NCBI GenBank assembly: GCA_017409405.1 | Contig: JAFQSU010000043.1 | Span: 1-34,105, forward strand | Direction of reading: 5' to 3' | Length of the DNA stretch: 34,105 nt | Source: Oscillospiraceae bacterium | GTDB lineage: Bacteria > Bacillota > Clostridia > Oscillospirales > JAAYXM01 | Shown here: positions 27,801 through 33,889 of the stretch, piece by piece | How positions within the stretch are numbered: the first letter of the stretch is position 1 | Layout of the letters: each line of letters starts with the position of its first letter | Notes under the pieces: model-generated | What the model was told of the DNA's origin: nothing | What the model saw: the letters and a program-made list of their open reading frames with translations, nothing else | The model's database searches: none | Program-made: the position numbers and the translations under genes

Positions 27801-27910
27801 CCGAAGGTCTTGTCAACGGCAAGAACGGTCTCATCGCACCGACAGACTATACAACCCGTGCAGAAGTCGCGGTACTCATCAAGCGTATTTTGGATTACAT
27901 TGCGGAATAG
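18863..27910 (+). CDS. Giant SLH-anchored, multimodular heparinase II/III-like polysaccharide lyase
   Basis: This is a secreted protein of about 3015 residues. I place the start at ATG 18863, 8 bases after GGAG; ATG 18857 is possible, and TTG 18830 would swallow the ribosome binding site. Order: signal peptide 1-24; two tandem copies of a 353-residue unrecognised module (26-378, 379-729); a carbohydrate-binding-like beta domain (about 731-890); Ig-like/BIG2 repeats; a second binding-like domain (about 1099-1260); more Ig-like repeats to about 1547; a catalytic region at about 1550-2645; a putative-Ig domain (about 2666-2755); a Gly-rich linker with 11 glycines; and three SLH domains (about 2830-3010). 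The catalytic part has GNFGMHQ (N1908, H1912), ENHGGE (H1963) and QPHSHFD (H2166, H2168), typical of the alpha/alpha toroid plus beta-sandwich lyases. It also has a CPYC...CPGC zinc-ribbon-like insert (C1629-C1661). The expected substrate is a uronic-acid-containing polysaccharide, with SLH anchoring to secondary cell-wall polymer. The substrate and PL family are unassigned. Confidence 0.9.
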   Translation: MKRFTALFIAMTMLLGLVPVTAAEGPAQRPYKHTLTYNITPDVLSDRVPVSSIRDLKADQIYLDGTTELVDNVGLLNWKYTSSNVAEGDTGEVPYKTLDTTKTAPYAVELDKTYAVTGDGSAHVKAYGLKSTMYNNKREDTSGNRSQVVLRLYIDYPGEYSLVPEDITAVSGKKTFSELYFGKAQATYNQVTLDALLPTYQRLGWWNADEGCWSTDVTSAKEQKHKLDSFKINVEEAGEYYLVFDMNAKSLELNSTSYGTYQDFYLRSVTLTAIELEPESLETSLGKSEINGRTIDVTAKIKMTDGNYKSFSSTEDADNTVVVTASNNITVSDVVYGTGDTISFKITPNATGDGKITVSGKSLGRDYSFSQDVTIVPEPAQRPYKHTVVYNLTTDALSDRVPVTTVRDATKDQIWLDGTKEIAEKLELFNWKYTTSNVVEGDTGEVPYKTLDTAKTAPYAVELGRYGVTGDGSTRVMPNGLLSTMYNSRREDTSGERSQLVLRLYIDFPGEYTLLPGDITDASGKKAFAELYFGKAQDKYDQKTLDTLLPSYQCLGWWNGDEGCWSDDVTVNKEQKHKLDNFKINVEEAGEYYLVFDMGKKSLELNPTSYGTYQDFYLRTVTLTAIELEPTSLETSLKTAEINGKAVDVTAKIKMTDGTYKSFSSTEDADNTAVVTASDNITVTDVVYGTGDTITFKITPNAAGIGTVTVSGKSAGHEYSFSQDVMIVEDGIPYQEIDFLKYYTLNPAKAVFALDYAKEYWAANREGTTDEELTKDFWATPGRSFYNWGLLAYLSVGKSFAIDFEIFRDGYYDVSMQIGANGSRSGQAGVWIDGQYVGQTEKGANKILQFRPIELKAGRHTLFVRGDIAGDTPGYAGISPAKLIFTGREDVPPELTDVELTLDADSGYAGQEISMTVELVFDGGIRVGGNSKTLSEDLGVLNKFKTAEDESFLFTSSDETVAKIEGSGIKLLKKGSSVITYKAKIGDAEITKTVTVTVGEPILRSIRLKTEKSYILLSDEDGMKINVSGTMSDDSDAVFPEGSITYKSSDNSIATVSADGIIKANKAGDFTVEVSVKFGEMAEAIVETVSLTASEKPIPAEFEIYFNEKAVWDQVNKDGNLTKDTVGTTWRIDTDVTPSIFWDGTAVTARILTTYYDYLYLSTYYGDFSVKFNVPETRIYDITAQAMLEPNNGPAKFYIDGKYIGEFDTRAPVADFTTVVEKKLRSIKLDEGEHRLTIDHPGNRLLIRGFRFTGIDDAEVAIKSINVEVTDKVMAPGEEGDYRVSVTQESGAHYYMPLINYDGTTETDFTVTSATPEIVSASEGVYKALKPGDGILRTEGILDGKERTGEGKIDVKDITFDKVDVNLYEDALYFVGGEKTLSTSVILSDGSVTDARNVSNVRYELAPGTTAAKIENDVFKALAEDTVEITAYATFNGVEKSVTKNIKIENIKLAAIEARSEDNVVSVLDEDGSRILVTGILNNGEKANLDGETTIFSYESLDPDIVKAENGYAHYVSRGVGTVRVTASNEAEGWSFSCDTEITSSSQKKGPTIYTQEMRDAALKNAQNFQWAKDTVKAATAAADNWVENLDKLYDVIPTEGFPRCFGMATLGAPTIEVNGKKQPMDQTCPYCGVNILMEHGYYSWIVDPIKDPWKIACPGCKRKFPTNDFGSFYKLGINEDGVFDRELALKKHRELFADDYARTGSDYGYGYLKNDLYSEHDATWMVDDGFGWSPRDGVPGSRESVKTNPKYTPLAFYHHKVWDMVGADKSIFTKAVRDLYEAYLYTGEKKYGVAGVILLDRIADVYPAYDLTKVSLSYGNSHGGDYTGKTVGNIWETYLAEVFARAYDALYPAMAEPEVIEYLSEKAKTLKGVTNPKTSADHIRENIENGIIREGMKGIEKAQIFGNFGMHQLPATLFAVALDNRPETNEMFNWLIQPYGEVITPKVDPIYNATYNVMTENHGGEMFTRYINRVDRDGFGDEVGIGYNMLWVTYGLDVAELIYRTGAETELNLFENPKFLKMFNTFMKEHVGNGYSLAIGDSGNTVMKGPANIKADTLRAFALLDPENELHKPYISQLAKNYYWLVGGDLENAYVDMFTDAADIRDRIEAVIDTEGEYEFISENLTGFGLALLRGGELVKTPGAIADKDTRYDTWMYYGRTDQPHSHFDMLQLAINAYGFNFMPDLGYPKATSFDESRWQWTSATLSHNTVVVDDDSQKGAWNGTPLHFDSTDKVKVIDVDSPKSYESTDIYRRTAITVEASNEVAYTVDFFRIKGGKSHTYSFHTQSYMGYTTDDLTLVPQVDENGEYEDTYAGHNITAQYIDPATGLNTEVKEVEYGGDPNGRNNTAAYKTMFPRGYTWLTNVNRAENIKSGNFSVNFAQTDFKHQVEDSSGLNMKFTALNDWTPTGIGIVTGYPPQTASNAEITGLDYMLIHRTSDKPLDTLFTSVLQPYKGEEYIADMVSVPLTSGGTTVSDNTAKAIRVSLKNGRHDYIVYSTNEGAKYTVTDTFKNAQGADITVSFDFSGFAGVYSVNDEGLNIYTYINDGTVIGNTSSVGSYNGEIVGFTDTLSSTNKITVDFDGDVDLARLCGEYIYIDNNTKHNGSYRILDAAPNAENSEYTDLNIGDVSLITSFKNDNDLDAGYNFNIAKYQKFSVPLTDTYDARPQITAGDLNNLTVTAGSSFTIDVNAQSDVSDSITFVGRTLPRGATVDAKTGVVTWKPGSSQVGEAGFVIAAIDGDGREATISFEVTVYGSTTSKPSGDSDNSGSTDSTDTPSGGGGGGGGGGGAAPAPDTDENTDVGEGVPALPSDDEAAQPGDGGNTDVPSKGFTDLGSHAWATDAINELAKAGIIKGTSETTFSPSANITRADFAILLVRAFDLSSDNTENFADVDVSDYFASELAVARNCGIVGGIGDNKYAPRNTITRQDMMVIVYRALTALGINVGEGLRALPSTDEVSYPDFDTVAEYAKEAVTFLISEGLVNGKNGLIAPTDYTTRAEVAVLIKRILDYIAE
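18938..19996 (+). repeat. Tandem coding repeat, copy 1 (353 codons)
   Basis: It starts at PAQRPYKH and ends just before the second PAQRPYKH. Shared landmarks with copy 2 are YKTLDT.KTAPYAVEL, ELYFGKAQ, LGWWN.DEGCWS, INVEEAGEYYLVFDM and LNITVxDVVYGTGDT-like segments. Each copy ends in an Ig-like stretch (TAIELEP.SLETSL through SFSQDV). Confidence 0.93.
19997..21049 (+). repeat. Tandem coding repeat, copy 2 (about 351 codons)
   Basis: It follows copy 1 directly and matches it along its whole length at both protein and DNA level, differing mostly by substitutions and one short deletion near the KTYAVTGD/RYGVTGD segment. A fairly recent internal duplication is the simplest reading. Confidence 0.93.
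27266..27295 (+). repeat. In-frame palindromic GC-rich repeat, copy A
   Basis: The element GTAGGGGAGGGC, a 6-base loop and GCCCTCCCGTCA forms an 8-bp perfect stem (27270-27277 with 27284-27291). It encodes VGEGVPALPS in the linker between the Gly run and the first SLH domain. It is nearly identical to copy B at 27698-27727. Confidence 0.85.
27698..27727 (+). repeat. In-frame palindromic GC-rich repeat, copy B
   Basis: This is the same element as copy A, with 27701-27708 pairing with 27717-27723 and the GTCA end conserved. It encodes VGEGLRALPS at the junction of SLH domains 2 and 3. The only differences from copy A are in the loop and one wobble position of the stem. Confidence 0.85.
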
Positions 27911-28307
27911 AGCGACAACCCCGTCATCTCGGAAAGGCTTCCCCTTGAGGGGAAGGCTTGAGATTCTTCGACTGCGGACTACGTCCTTCGCTCAGAATGA
28001 CAAAGTGGGAGCGCACTTGCGCATTCCGCAAAGTCATGACAAAAAACGGCGCTGTCATCCTGAGTGGAGCGAAGCGGAATCGAAGGATCTCCCACGGGTG
28101 AGGCAGAGATTCTTCGACTGCGGACTACGTCCTTCGCTCAGAATGACAAAGTGGGGGCGCACTTGTGCATTCCGCAAAGTCATGACAAAAAACGGCACTG
28201 TCATCCTGAGTGGAGCGAAGCGGAATCGAAGGATCTCCCACGGGTGAGGAACACAATCAGCAACAATGCAGAAATGCATTTATATATAATAAATAAGGAG
28301 GAAGAAG
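27911..28307. repeat. 397-bp intergenic region filled with repeats
   Basis: After the giant gene there is a short hairpin at about 27937-27957 (CTTCCCC/GGGGAAG), then two direct 144-bp copies at 27960-28103 and 28106-28249. These differ at only three positions I can count. Each copy has two long imperfectly complementary arms (27960-28001 with 28054-28091; 28106-28147 with 28200-28237), so each can fold into a large hairpin. The arm sequence resembles GTCATCCTGAGCG-type dispersed repeats that I recall from many bacterial genomes. The last 58 bp holds an AT-rich stretch and the AAGGAGGAAG site of the lipoprotein gene. I see no gene and no clear promoter in the region. Confidence 0.9.
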
Positions 28308-29867
28308 ATGAAAAAATTAACAGCGCTTATTCTTGCAGCGGTGATGCTTATGGCACTCTGCGCCTGCGGCGGAGATACAACCTCCGGCGGCGATGTGTCG
28401 TACGACATCCCCGAGGGTAAGCAGGTACCCGACGATGCAGTGATTGACGTCACAATCGCAAGCCACGAATCCTGGCCGTATGACGAGGACTGGAAGGTAT
28501 GGCAGTACATTCAGGAGGAAATCGGCGGAACAATAAACGTAAACGCAGTTCCGGCATCCGATTTCGGCACAAAATTCCCTCTTGTCATGGCGGCACCCGA
28601 CAGTCTCCCCGATGTGTTCGGCTTTATGGGAAAGCCCGGCTCATTCTCTGATTTCTGTGAACAGGGCGCATTCCTTGCACTTGATGATTATTCGGAATTC
28701 CTTCCGGATTACAACAAGTTCTGGGACAGTCTCCCCGAGGAAGAACAGTGGATGAAAAACACGCGTAAGGGCTCCGACGGTAAGATATATTACGCACCGA
28801 TTTACGGTATGGAGCGTGCTACCAACATCCGCGGCTGGCTTTACCGTGAAGACATCTTCAAAAAGCACAATCTCGAAGCCCCGGAAACACTTGACGACCT
28901 TTATACGGTCTCCAAAAAGCTTAAAGAATTGTATCCCGATTCATATCCGTTCTGCATGCGCTCGGGCTTTTCAAATATCAACGTTATAGGCTCTTCGTGG
29001 AAGCCCAACTTCCGCTACGGCGTTTATTACGATTTTGAAAACGAAAAGTGGAGCTACGGTGCACGTGAGAGTGAGGTAATGCTCGATATCGTAACATACC
29101 TCAAGAAGATGGTAGATGAAAAGCTTATCCCGTCCGATTTCTTTACGATTAACGTTGCATCGTGGCAGGAGCTTGTTTCCACAGACCGCGGCTTTATTAT
29201 GCCGGAATATCAGGTAAGAATCGACTTCTTCAACAATATCGCACGTGCCAAGAACCCCGATTATACCATGGCGGCTATGACACCGCCGAAGGCAGACAAC
29301 GGCATGGGCGTTGCAATGGTCAATAAATACAACAACGACCCCATGGGCTTTGCAATCCCGAATACCGGAAAGCCTGCCGACATCGCAAACGCATTCCGTT
29401 ATCTCAACTGGTTCTATTCCGACGAGGGTGCGGAAATCATCAGCTGGGGACGTGAGGGCGAGACCTATGAGATTGTTGACGGCAAGAAGCAGTTTATTCT
29501 TCCAAACGAGGGCGACAACTCAAAGGTGCTCTACGGCTTCCAGACGGTAGGAACGTATCTTCGTGTTGACCCTGCGGTTGTTGATGTTTCCGTCTCAGAA
29601 GAGCAGGCGGCAACTACAGACTTTTTGCTCGAACATACATATCCCGAGCTCGACCCGACTATTTATCTCAACTTAAGTGCTGAGGCTGCAACACAAATAG
29701 CAGACTACAACACAACACTTGTTACCTTTGTTGAAGAGAATATCCAGAAATTCATTCTCGGTCAGCGTCCGCTCACAGAGTGGGATGCTTTCCAGAAAGA
29801 GCTTTCTGCTCTTCCTATAGATGAGCTTCTCGCAGTTTATGAAGCTGCTTTTGAGAACATTAAATAA
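28308..29867 (+). CDS. Sugar-binding lipoprotein of an ABC transporter (LplA-like family 1 SBP)
   Basis: This 519-residue lipoprotein has a signal peptide ending in the lipobox LCAC, with C20 as the predicted lipidated cysteine, and then a Gly/Ser/Asp-rich tether. The mature part (VIDVTIASHESWPYDEDW, then LVMAAPDSLPDVFGF, GKIYYAPIYGMERATNIRGWLYREDIF) is typical of the long, LplA-like extracellular solute-binding proteins of Bacillota that bind oligosaccharides. The start follows AAGGAGGAAGAAG. The usual permease genes (LplB/LplC-like) and the shared ATPase are not adjacent; a secreted protein gene follows 17 bp later. It presumably captures products of the giant lyase for import by permeases encoded elsewhere. 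Confidence 0.93.
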   Translation: MKKLTALILAAVMLMALCACGGDTTSGGDVSYDIPEGKQVPDDAVIDVTIASHESWPYDEDWKVWQYIQEEIGGTINVNAVPASDFGTKFPLVMAAPDSLPDVFGFMGKPGSFSDFCEQGAFLALDDYSEFLPDYNKFWDSLPEEEQWMKNTRKGSDGKIYYAPIYGMERATNIRGWLYREDIFKKHNLEAPETLDDLYTVSKKLKELYPDSYPFCMRSGFSNINVIGSSWKPNFRYGVYYDFENEKWSYGARESEVMLDIVTYLKKMVDEKLIPSDFFTINVASWQELVSTDRGFIMPEYQVRIDFFNNIARAKNPDYTMAAMTPPKADNGMGVAMVNKYNNDPMGFAIPNTGKPADIANAFRYLNWFYSDEGAEIISWGREGETYEIVDGKKQFILPNEGDNSKVLYGFQTVGTYLRVDPAVVDVSVSEEQAATTDFLLEHTYPELDPTIYLNLSAEAATQIADYNTTLVTFVEENIQKFILGQRPLTEWDAFQKELSALPIDELLAVYEAAFENIK

Positions 29868-29884
29868 ACAAGGAGGAAAACAAG

Positions 29885-32443
29885 ATGAAAAAACTTATCG
29901 CACTTACCCTCGCACTCGCAATGGTTCTTACCCTCGCTCCGTCCGTCTTTGCGGCAGACACAGGCTGGGAATGGGCAAGAGAGGCAAAGTCCTTTGTGTA
30001 TGATTTTACCTCTTATTCACATGAAGGCACAGATACCACCGATTACACAAAGAAAAATTCTGTTCAAACCGTAGAACAGAAAATAACCAACACAAAAACG
30101 GGCTATCAGAAGTGGGGCTTTGTCAACATGCAGAATGATGCTGCTGGTTATCCGTACACGCAGACAACTTACATGGTTCTGACTCCGCGTATAAACGGCA
30201 ACGGTCCGGTATACGACCCGGACGTTACGTCAAACGCCGGTTATGCGTTTCCGACCGCGTGGAGAAGTTCATATATTTTTGAACTTGACATTGAAGAATC
30301 CGGCACATATAACCCCACCATTGATTATACAACCTATGTAAATTCTCCGATTGTTGACATCTACCTTGTTGAGAAGCCTGCAAACGGCGATGCACAATTA
30401 AACTGGTACAATAATGGTAATAAGTATAACGTCACCACTGAGTACACATGGACGCTTCCGTCAACTGCCCGTATAGGCAAGGGTGTTGATATGCAGCAGG
30501 CTGGTTCAGGTGTTAAGAAGAGTGCAGAGCTTCTGCCCGTGACGCTTGATGAATCAAAGAACTACTATCTGATATTCATTCCCGTTGGAATCACCAATAA
30601 CCCTTCAACGACCAATGATGTTTACAACGATGCGAGAATATTCCTCAGAAGCCTTACGCTTTCACAGTGCTTGCCGCAGGATGCCGAAAAACTCAGTTAT
30701 GTTCTTAAAGTAGGAAGCTTAAACTCAAAACTTCCGCGATCAACCGATTCGATGAATGGTATCTGGAACGGAACAACTACCTGGAACTTTGATTATTTTG
30801 ACTGGAACACAACATCACAGCTTGTTGCAGATGCTACAGCAGAAAAAGGTGTAAGCGTAGACGAAACTATTGAACCGTACAAAACCTTGGATCTTGCAAA
30901 AACTGCTCCGTTTAAGATTGATTCAGCAAAAATTGGATCAAGCAATGCTAAAGTTGATACAAGTCATATTTATAAAGACATTAGCATTTCATATTGCAAA
31001 AATGAGAGCATTGCCTCAAGACCGCATCTCGCTTTAAGACTCAATGTTCCGTATGCGGGACAGTATAAGCTCGAAGTTGTGAAGGTTGGCGGTTCTGATT
31101 CCAGTACATTTGCTAAGGTCTACTTTGGTAAGCCAGCAGACGGTGCGTTTAATGCAACCGATGTGCAAAATAAGATTACCTCAGGCGAATATGAGTATCT
31201 TGGCTGGTATGTTCACACCGAAGGTATGTACACCAAGGAGACCACGGCAGAAAATAAGGTTGCGGCAGAGTATTACACAGTAAACGTACCTTCCGCAGGT
31301 GAGTATCATCTCATTTTCGATGCCTGTGCAGATAGCCTTGGGTTTAATAGTAATACAACACAGTACTTCCGTGTCGGCCAGGTAAACCTCATCCCCGTAC
31401 CGGGCACACTTTCCGAAGCCGAGGTTGAGATAAACACAATTAAAGCTACAATGACAGCTGATATCGTCGCTGAGCCGACAGAGTCTGCTCCGACCACTGC
31501 AACCGTAAATCTTCTCACAAGAGATATTGACGGTAATGCAGATATAAATGACGTAATAGACACACTCAGCGGAAATGTTGGCACAATGCTTACTGCAAAT
31601 GCAGATGAAGTAATCGGTGATTATGAGTTCATGTACTGGGAAAAGGGAATAGGCAGTGATCGCCGCGTTGTATGCTATGAGCCCGAATATACCTTCAAGG
31701 CAACCTCGGGCGGTGCATGGCTTACAGCGGTTTACAGAAACACAAACTCTGACACTCTTCCCGTCACATTCTATAACGCAATCGGTGATGAGCTTTCAAC
31801 AGCTCTTTATAGCGAAGGTGATACAGTAACCGTTCCTTCTGTACCTGCATTTGAAAACTATACCTTCACCGGATGGAAATGTGCAGAAACAGGCGATGTT
31901 TATGCCGACGGTGATGCAATAATCGCAGAGGGTAAGCAGATGCGTATCGTTGCACAGTATGAAGATGTACAGACTGCGAACATTGCAGTTTCCGTGACAG
32001 GCGGTACGGGTGCAGGCACCTACACCTACGGCGACACCGTTAAGGTTTCCGCAACAGAGCGTGAGAACGGCAACGGCTCAAAGGTCTTTGTTTACTGGAC
32101 AAAGGACGGCGAGATAGTAAGCTTTGCTAAAACCTATACCTTCCTTGCGGCGCAAAACTGCAACCTTGTAGCGGTTTATGAGGATTACAAGCCGTCTGTT
32201 ACACAGGAGCTTCGCAGAATAATAATCAGCGGTAATTTTGCTGAGTTCATCGGTCTTGACGATGCAAGCGAAAAGGGCGTTCTCTTCAACGAAAACGGCG
32301 GAGATGTTTCGTTTGCAACTGCAACACATAAGATAGCTATGACAGGCGAGGGTAATCAGCTTAAGTTTGAAAACGACCTCGGCGCAAGTTCAACAATGAC
32401 CGGCTATGCGATAGTCGATGGAAAAGTAATATACTCAAAATAA
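29885..32443 (+). CDS. Secreted modular protein sharing a module with the giant lyase
   Basis: This 852-residue protein has a clear signal peptide (MKKLIALTLALAMVL through SVFA) and a strong AAGGAGG site. It starts 17 bp after the lipoprotein gene, so it is in the same operon. Residues about 25-265 look like a divergent copy of the module, and about 269-505 a clearer one, sharing PYKTLDLAKTAPF, KVYFGKPAD, YLGWYVHTEGMY and NVPSAGEYHLIFDACADSL with the giant protein. Residues about 511-764 carry three repeats of the type FxYWxxG...YTFxA...LxAVYxD, resembling InlB B-repeat/Listeria-Bacteroides repeats. The end is a small domain, with no SLH, LPXTG or catalytic motif. It is probably a glycan-binding or adhesive surface protein; the function is unknown. 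Confidence 0.85.
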   Translation: MKKLIALTLALAMVLTLAPSVFAADTGWEWAREAKSFVYDFTSYSHEGTDTTDYTKKNSVQTVEQKITNTKTGYQKWGFVNMQNDAAGYPYTQTTYMVLTPRINGNGPVYDPDVTSNAGYAFPTAWRSSYIFELDIEESGTYNPTIDYTTYVNSPIVDIYLVEKPANGDAQLNWYNNGNKYNVTTEYTWTLPSTARIGKGVDMQQAGSGVKKSAELLPVTLDESKNYYLIFIPVGITNNPSTTNDVYNDARIFLRSLTLSQCLPQDAEKLSYVLKVGSLNSKLPRSTDSMNGIWNGTTTWNFDYFDWNTTSQLVADATAEKGVSVDETIEPYKTLDLAKTAPFKIDSAKIGSSNAKVDTSHIYKDISISYCKNESIASRPHLALRLNVPYAGQYKLEVVKVGGSDSSTFAKVYFGKPADGAFNATDVQNKITSGEYEYLGWYVHTEGMYTKETTAENKVAAEYYTVNVPSAGEYHLIFDACADSLGFNSNTTQYFRVGQVNLIPVPGTLSEAEVEINTIKATMTADIVAEPTESAPTTATVNLLTRDIDGNADINDVIDTLSGNVGTMLTANADEVIGDYEFMYWEKGIGSDRRVVCYEPEYTFKATSGGAWLTAVYRNTNSDTLPVTFYNAIGDELSTALYSEGDTVTVPSVPAFENYTFTGWKCAETGDVYADGDAIIAEGKQMRIVAQYEDVQTANIAVSVTGGTGAGTYTYGDTVKVSATERENGNGSKVFVYWTKDGEIVSFAKTYTFLAAQNCNLVAVYEDYKPSVTQELRRIIISGNFAEFIGLDDASEKGVLFNENGGDVSFATATHKIAMTGEGNQLKFENDLGASSTMTGYAIVDGKVIYSK

Positions 32444-32453
32444 AAAACAAAAA

Positions 32454-32496
32454 GCAAATGAAATTCCCCGAAGGCATTTGCCCTCGGGGAATTTTT
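32454..32496 (+). terminator. Terminator-like hairpin with an overlapping alternative stem
   Basis: Arms 32461-32471 and 32484-32494 pair over 11 bp, with a GGCA/TGCC extension in the loop, and are followed by TTTTTG. A second stem, GCAAATG (32454-32460) with CATTTGC (32475-32481), overlaps it, so both cannot form as simple hairpins. It lies between the secreted protein and the next gene and could be a partial terminator or attenuator. Confidence 0.75.
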
Positions 32497-32523
32497 GTAA
32501 AGACTTTGAAAGGATACTCTTAT

Positions 32524-33873
32524 ATGAATAATAAAGTTTATACAAGAAAACCTCTTGGGAATGAGCGGTTTAAATGGAAACAAAAGGATTTTGCACTTTC
32601 CACCTTCAACTGTGTTGCGGAAGATATGGATCTTATGATAAGAAACTGCAAGGAAGCAGGCTTCAATCTCCTCGAGCTTGGCTGGGGTGTGCAACATAAG
32701 GCATGGGAAGCTGTTGATATGTGTGAAAAACACGAAATTGACCTCATATTCCAGGATCTTGAAATTTTTGGTGGTATGATGGACCGCCACGATGACCGCC
32801 CGGTAGATGATGATGTCATTCGTGAAATAGTGAATAAGCTCAAAGACAAAAAACACACTGTCGGATTTTACGTATGGGATGAACCGCATTTGGATTATCT
32901 GTTCAAAGAGGCACGCCGTCAGTCCGATATAATGCTCGAGTGTGACCCCGATGCTCTCCTGTTCTCAGTCTTTCCTCCGAGCTATAACCCGGGACCCACT
33001 TGGGAAAACGGAGAGTATTATGACGCATTCGAGCGATACATAAACGTTGTTGAGCCGCCTGTTCTTTCAACGGATATATATCCTATCGGAGATTACTGTG
33101 AGCTTTATCCGGGACATGTCTATACCGACGAAATGCAGCTTGATAACTCTCCTATGTGGCTTGACCTTTCTGTTGCAAGAAGCCTTGCCAAAAAATATAA
33201 GCTTCCCTTCTGGTTCTACTATCAGGCGAGCAAGGTTTATAACACCAAAAGGCTCACATTCCCGATGATTCGCATGATGATGTATACGGGTGTTCTTTAT
33301 GGCGCTAAGGGACTTCAGAGCCTGACTGCAACCGGTGCATGCTATCTCTCGGAAGAAACACCTCCGCCATATCCGACGGAATGGACGGCACTTCTCGTAT
33401 CGGGCGAGAAAGGCGAATTTTTTGAGGACACAAAGAAAATCCATGCAGAGCTCAAGGCTCTCGGGAATACCCTTATGGCTCTCACAAGCACGGGCGTATT
33501 CCACAGCTCTGACCTTGTTCCTTACGGCAAATACAATGAGCTTTATAAGAAATATGCAGACGACCCGAGTTCCTGTGAACTAATCACCGGAGAGCTTCCC
33601 AAGCGTACCTCAGTCGGTGAATTTACCGACGATTACGGTAACAGATATATCCTTGTTCTCAACCGTGAATTTGAGAAGGGTCTTAAAGCGGACATCTCTC
33701 TCAACGGCAAGTACAACATTTACGAGGTAAGTAAAATTGACGGAAAGCAGAGGCTTGTTAGCGCTTCTTCAGATGTCGCATCCGTTTCACTTGAAAACGG
33801 TGATGCAGTTCTTCTCAGGCTGCAACCGTCAGAAGAAGAAAAGTTTACGGTTGAATATGTACTCAATGATTGA
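32524..33873 (+). CDS. Putative cytoplasmic TIM-barrel glycoside hydrolase
   Basis: This 449-residue protein has no signal peptide. I take ATG 32524, which has GAAAGGAT upstream; an in-frame ATG at 32458 would translate through the terminator hairpin and is rejected. The first 330 residues have TIM-barrel rhythm: GFNLLELGWG, IDLIFQDLEIF, VGFYVWDEPH (E120, likely acid/base), LSTDIYPIGDY (D184), LPFWFYYQAS and GVLYGAKGLQSL. The last 80 residues form a beta domain (RYILVLNREFEKGLKADI). The WDEP motif and this layout recall uncharacterised glycosidase-like families in polysaccharide-use loci; I cannot assign a GH number. It probably trims oligosaccharides after import. Confidence 0.75.
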   Translation: MNNKVYTRKPLGNERFKWKQKDFALSTFNCVAEDMDLMIRNCKEAGFNLLELGWGVQHKAWEAVDMCEKHEIDLIFQDLEIFGGMMDRHDDRPVDDDVIREIVNKLKDKKHTVGFYVWDEPHLDYLFKEARRQSDIMLECDPDALLFSVFPPSYNPGPTWENGEYYDAFERYINVVEPPVLSTDIYPIGDYCELYPGHVYTDEMQLDNSPMWLDLSVARSLAKKYKLPFWFYYQASKVYNTKRLTFPMIRMMMYTGVLYGAKGLQSLTATGACYLSEETPPPYPTEWTALLVSGEKGEFFEDTKKIHAELKALGNTLMALTSTGVFHSSDLVPYGKYNELYKKYADDPSSCELITGELPKRTSVGEFTDDYGNRYILVLNREFEKGLKADISLNGKYNIYEVSKIDGKQRLVSASSDVASVSLENGDAVLLRLQPSEEEKFTVEYVLND

Positions 33874-33889
33874 GTGAAAGGTGAATTTT

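Noticed and set aside
27960..28249. CRISPR-like array
   Set aside because: There are only two units of 144 bp separated by 2 bases; there are no short repeats with unique spacers and no cas genes.
27810..28420. Open frames running through the 144-bp repeats on both strands
   Set aside because: They are made of the repeat sequence itself and give near-identical translated blocks with no start signals.
32458..32523. Longer N-terminus for the cytoplasmic glycosidase-like gene
   Set aside because: It would translate through the terminator hairpin; ATG 32524 has a proper ribosome binding site and starts the conserved protein.
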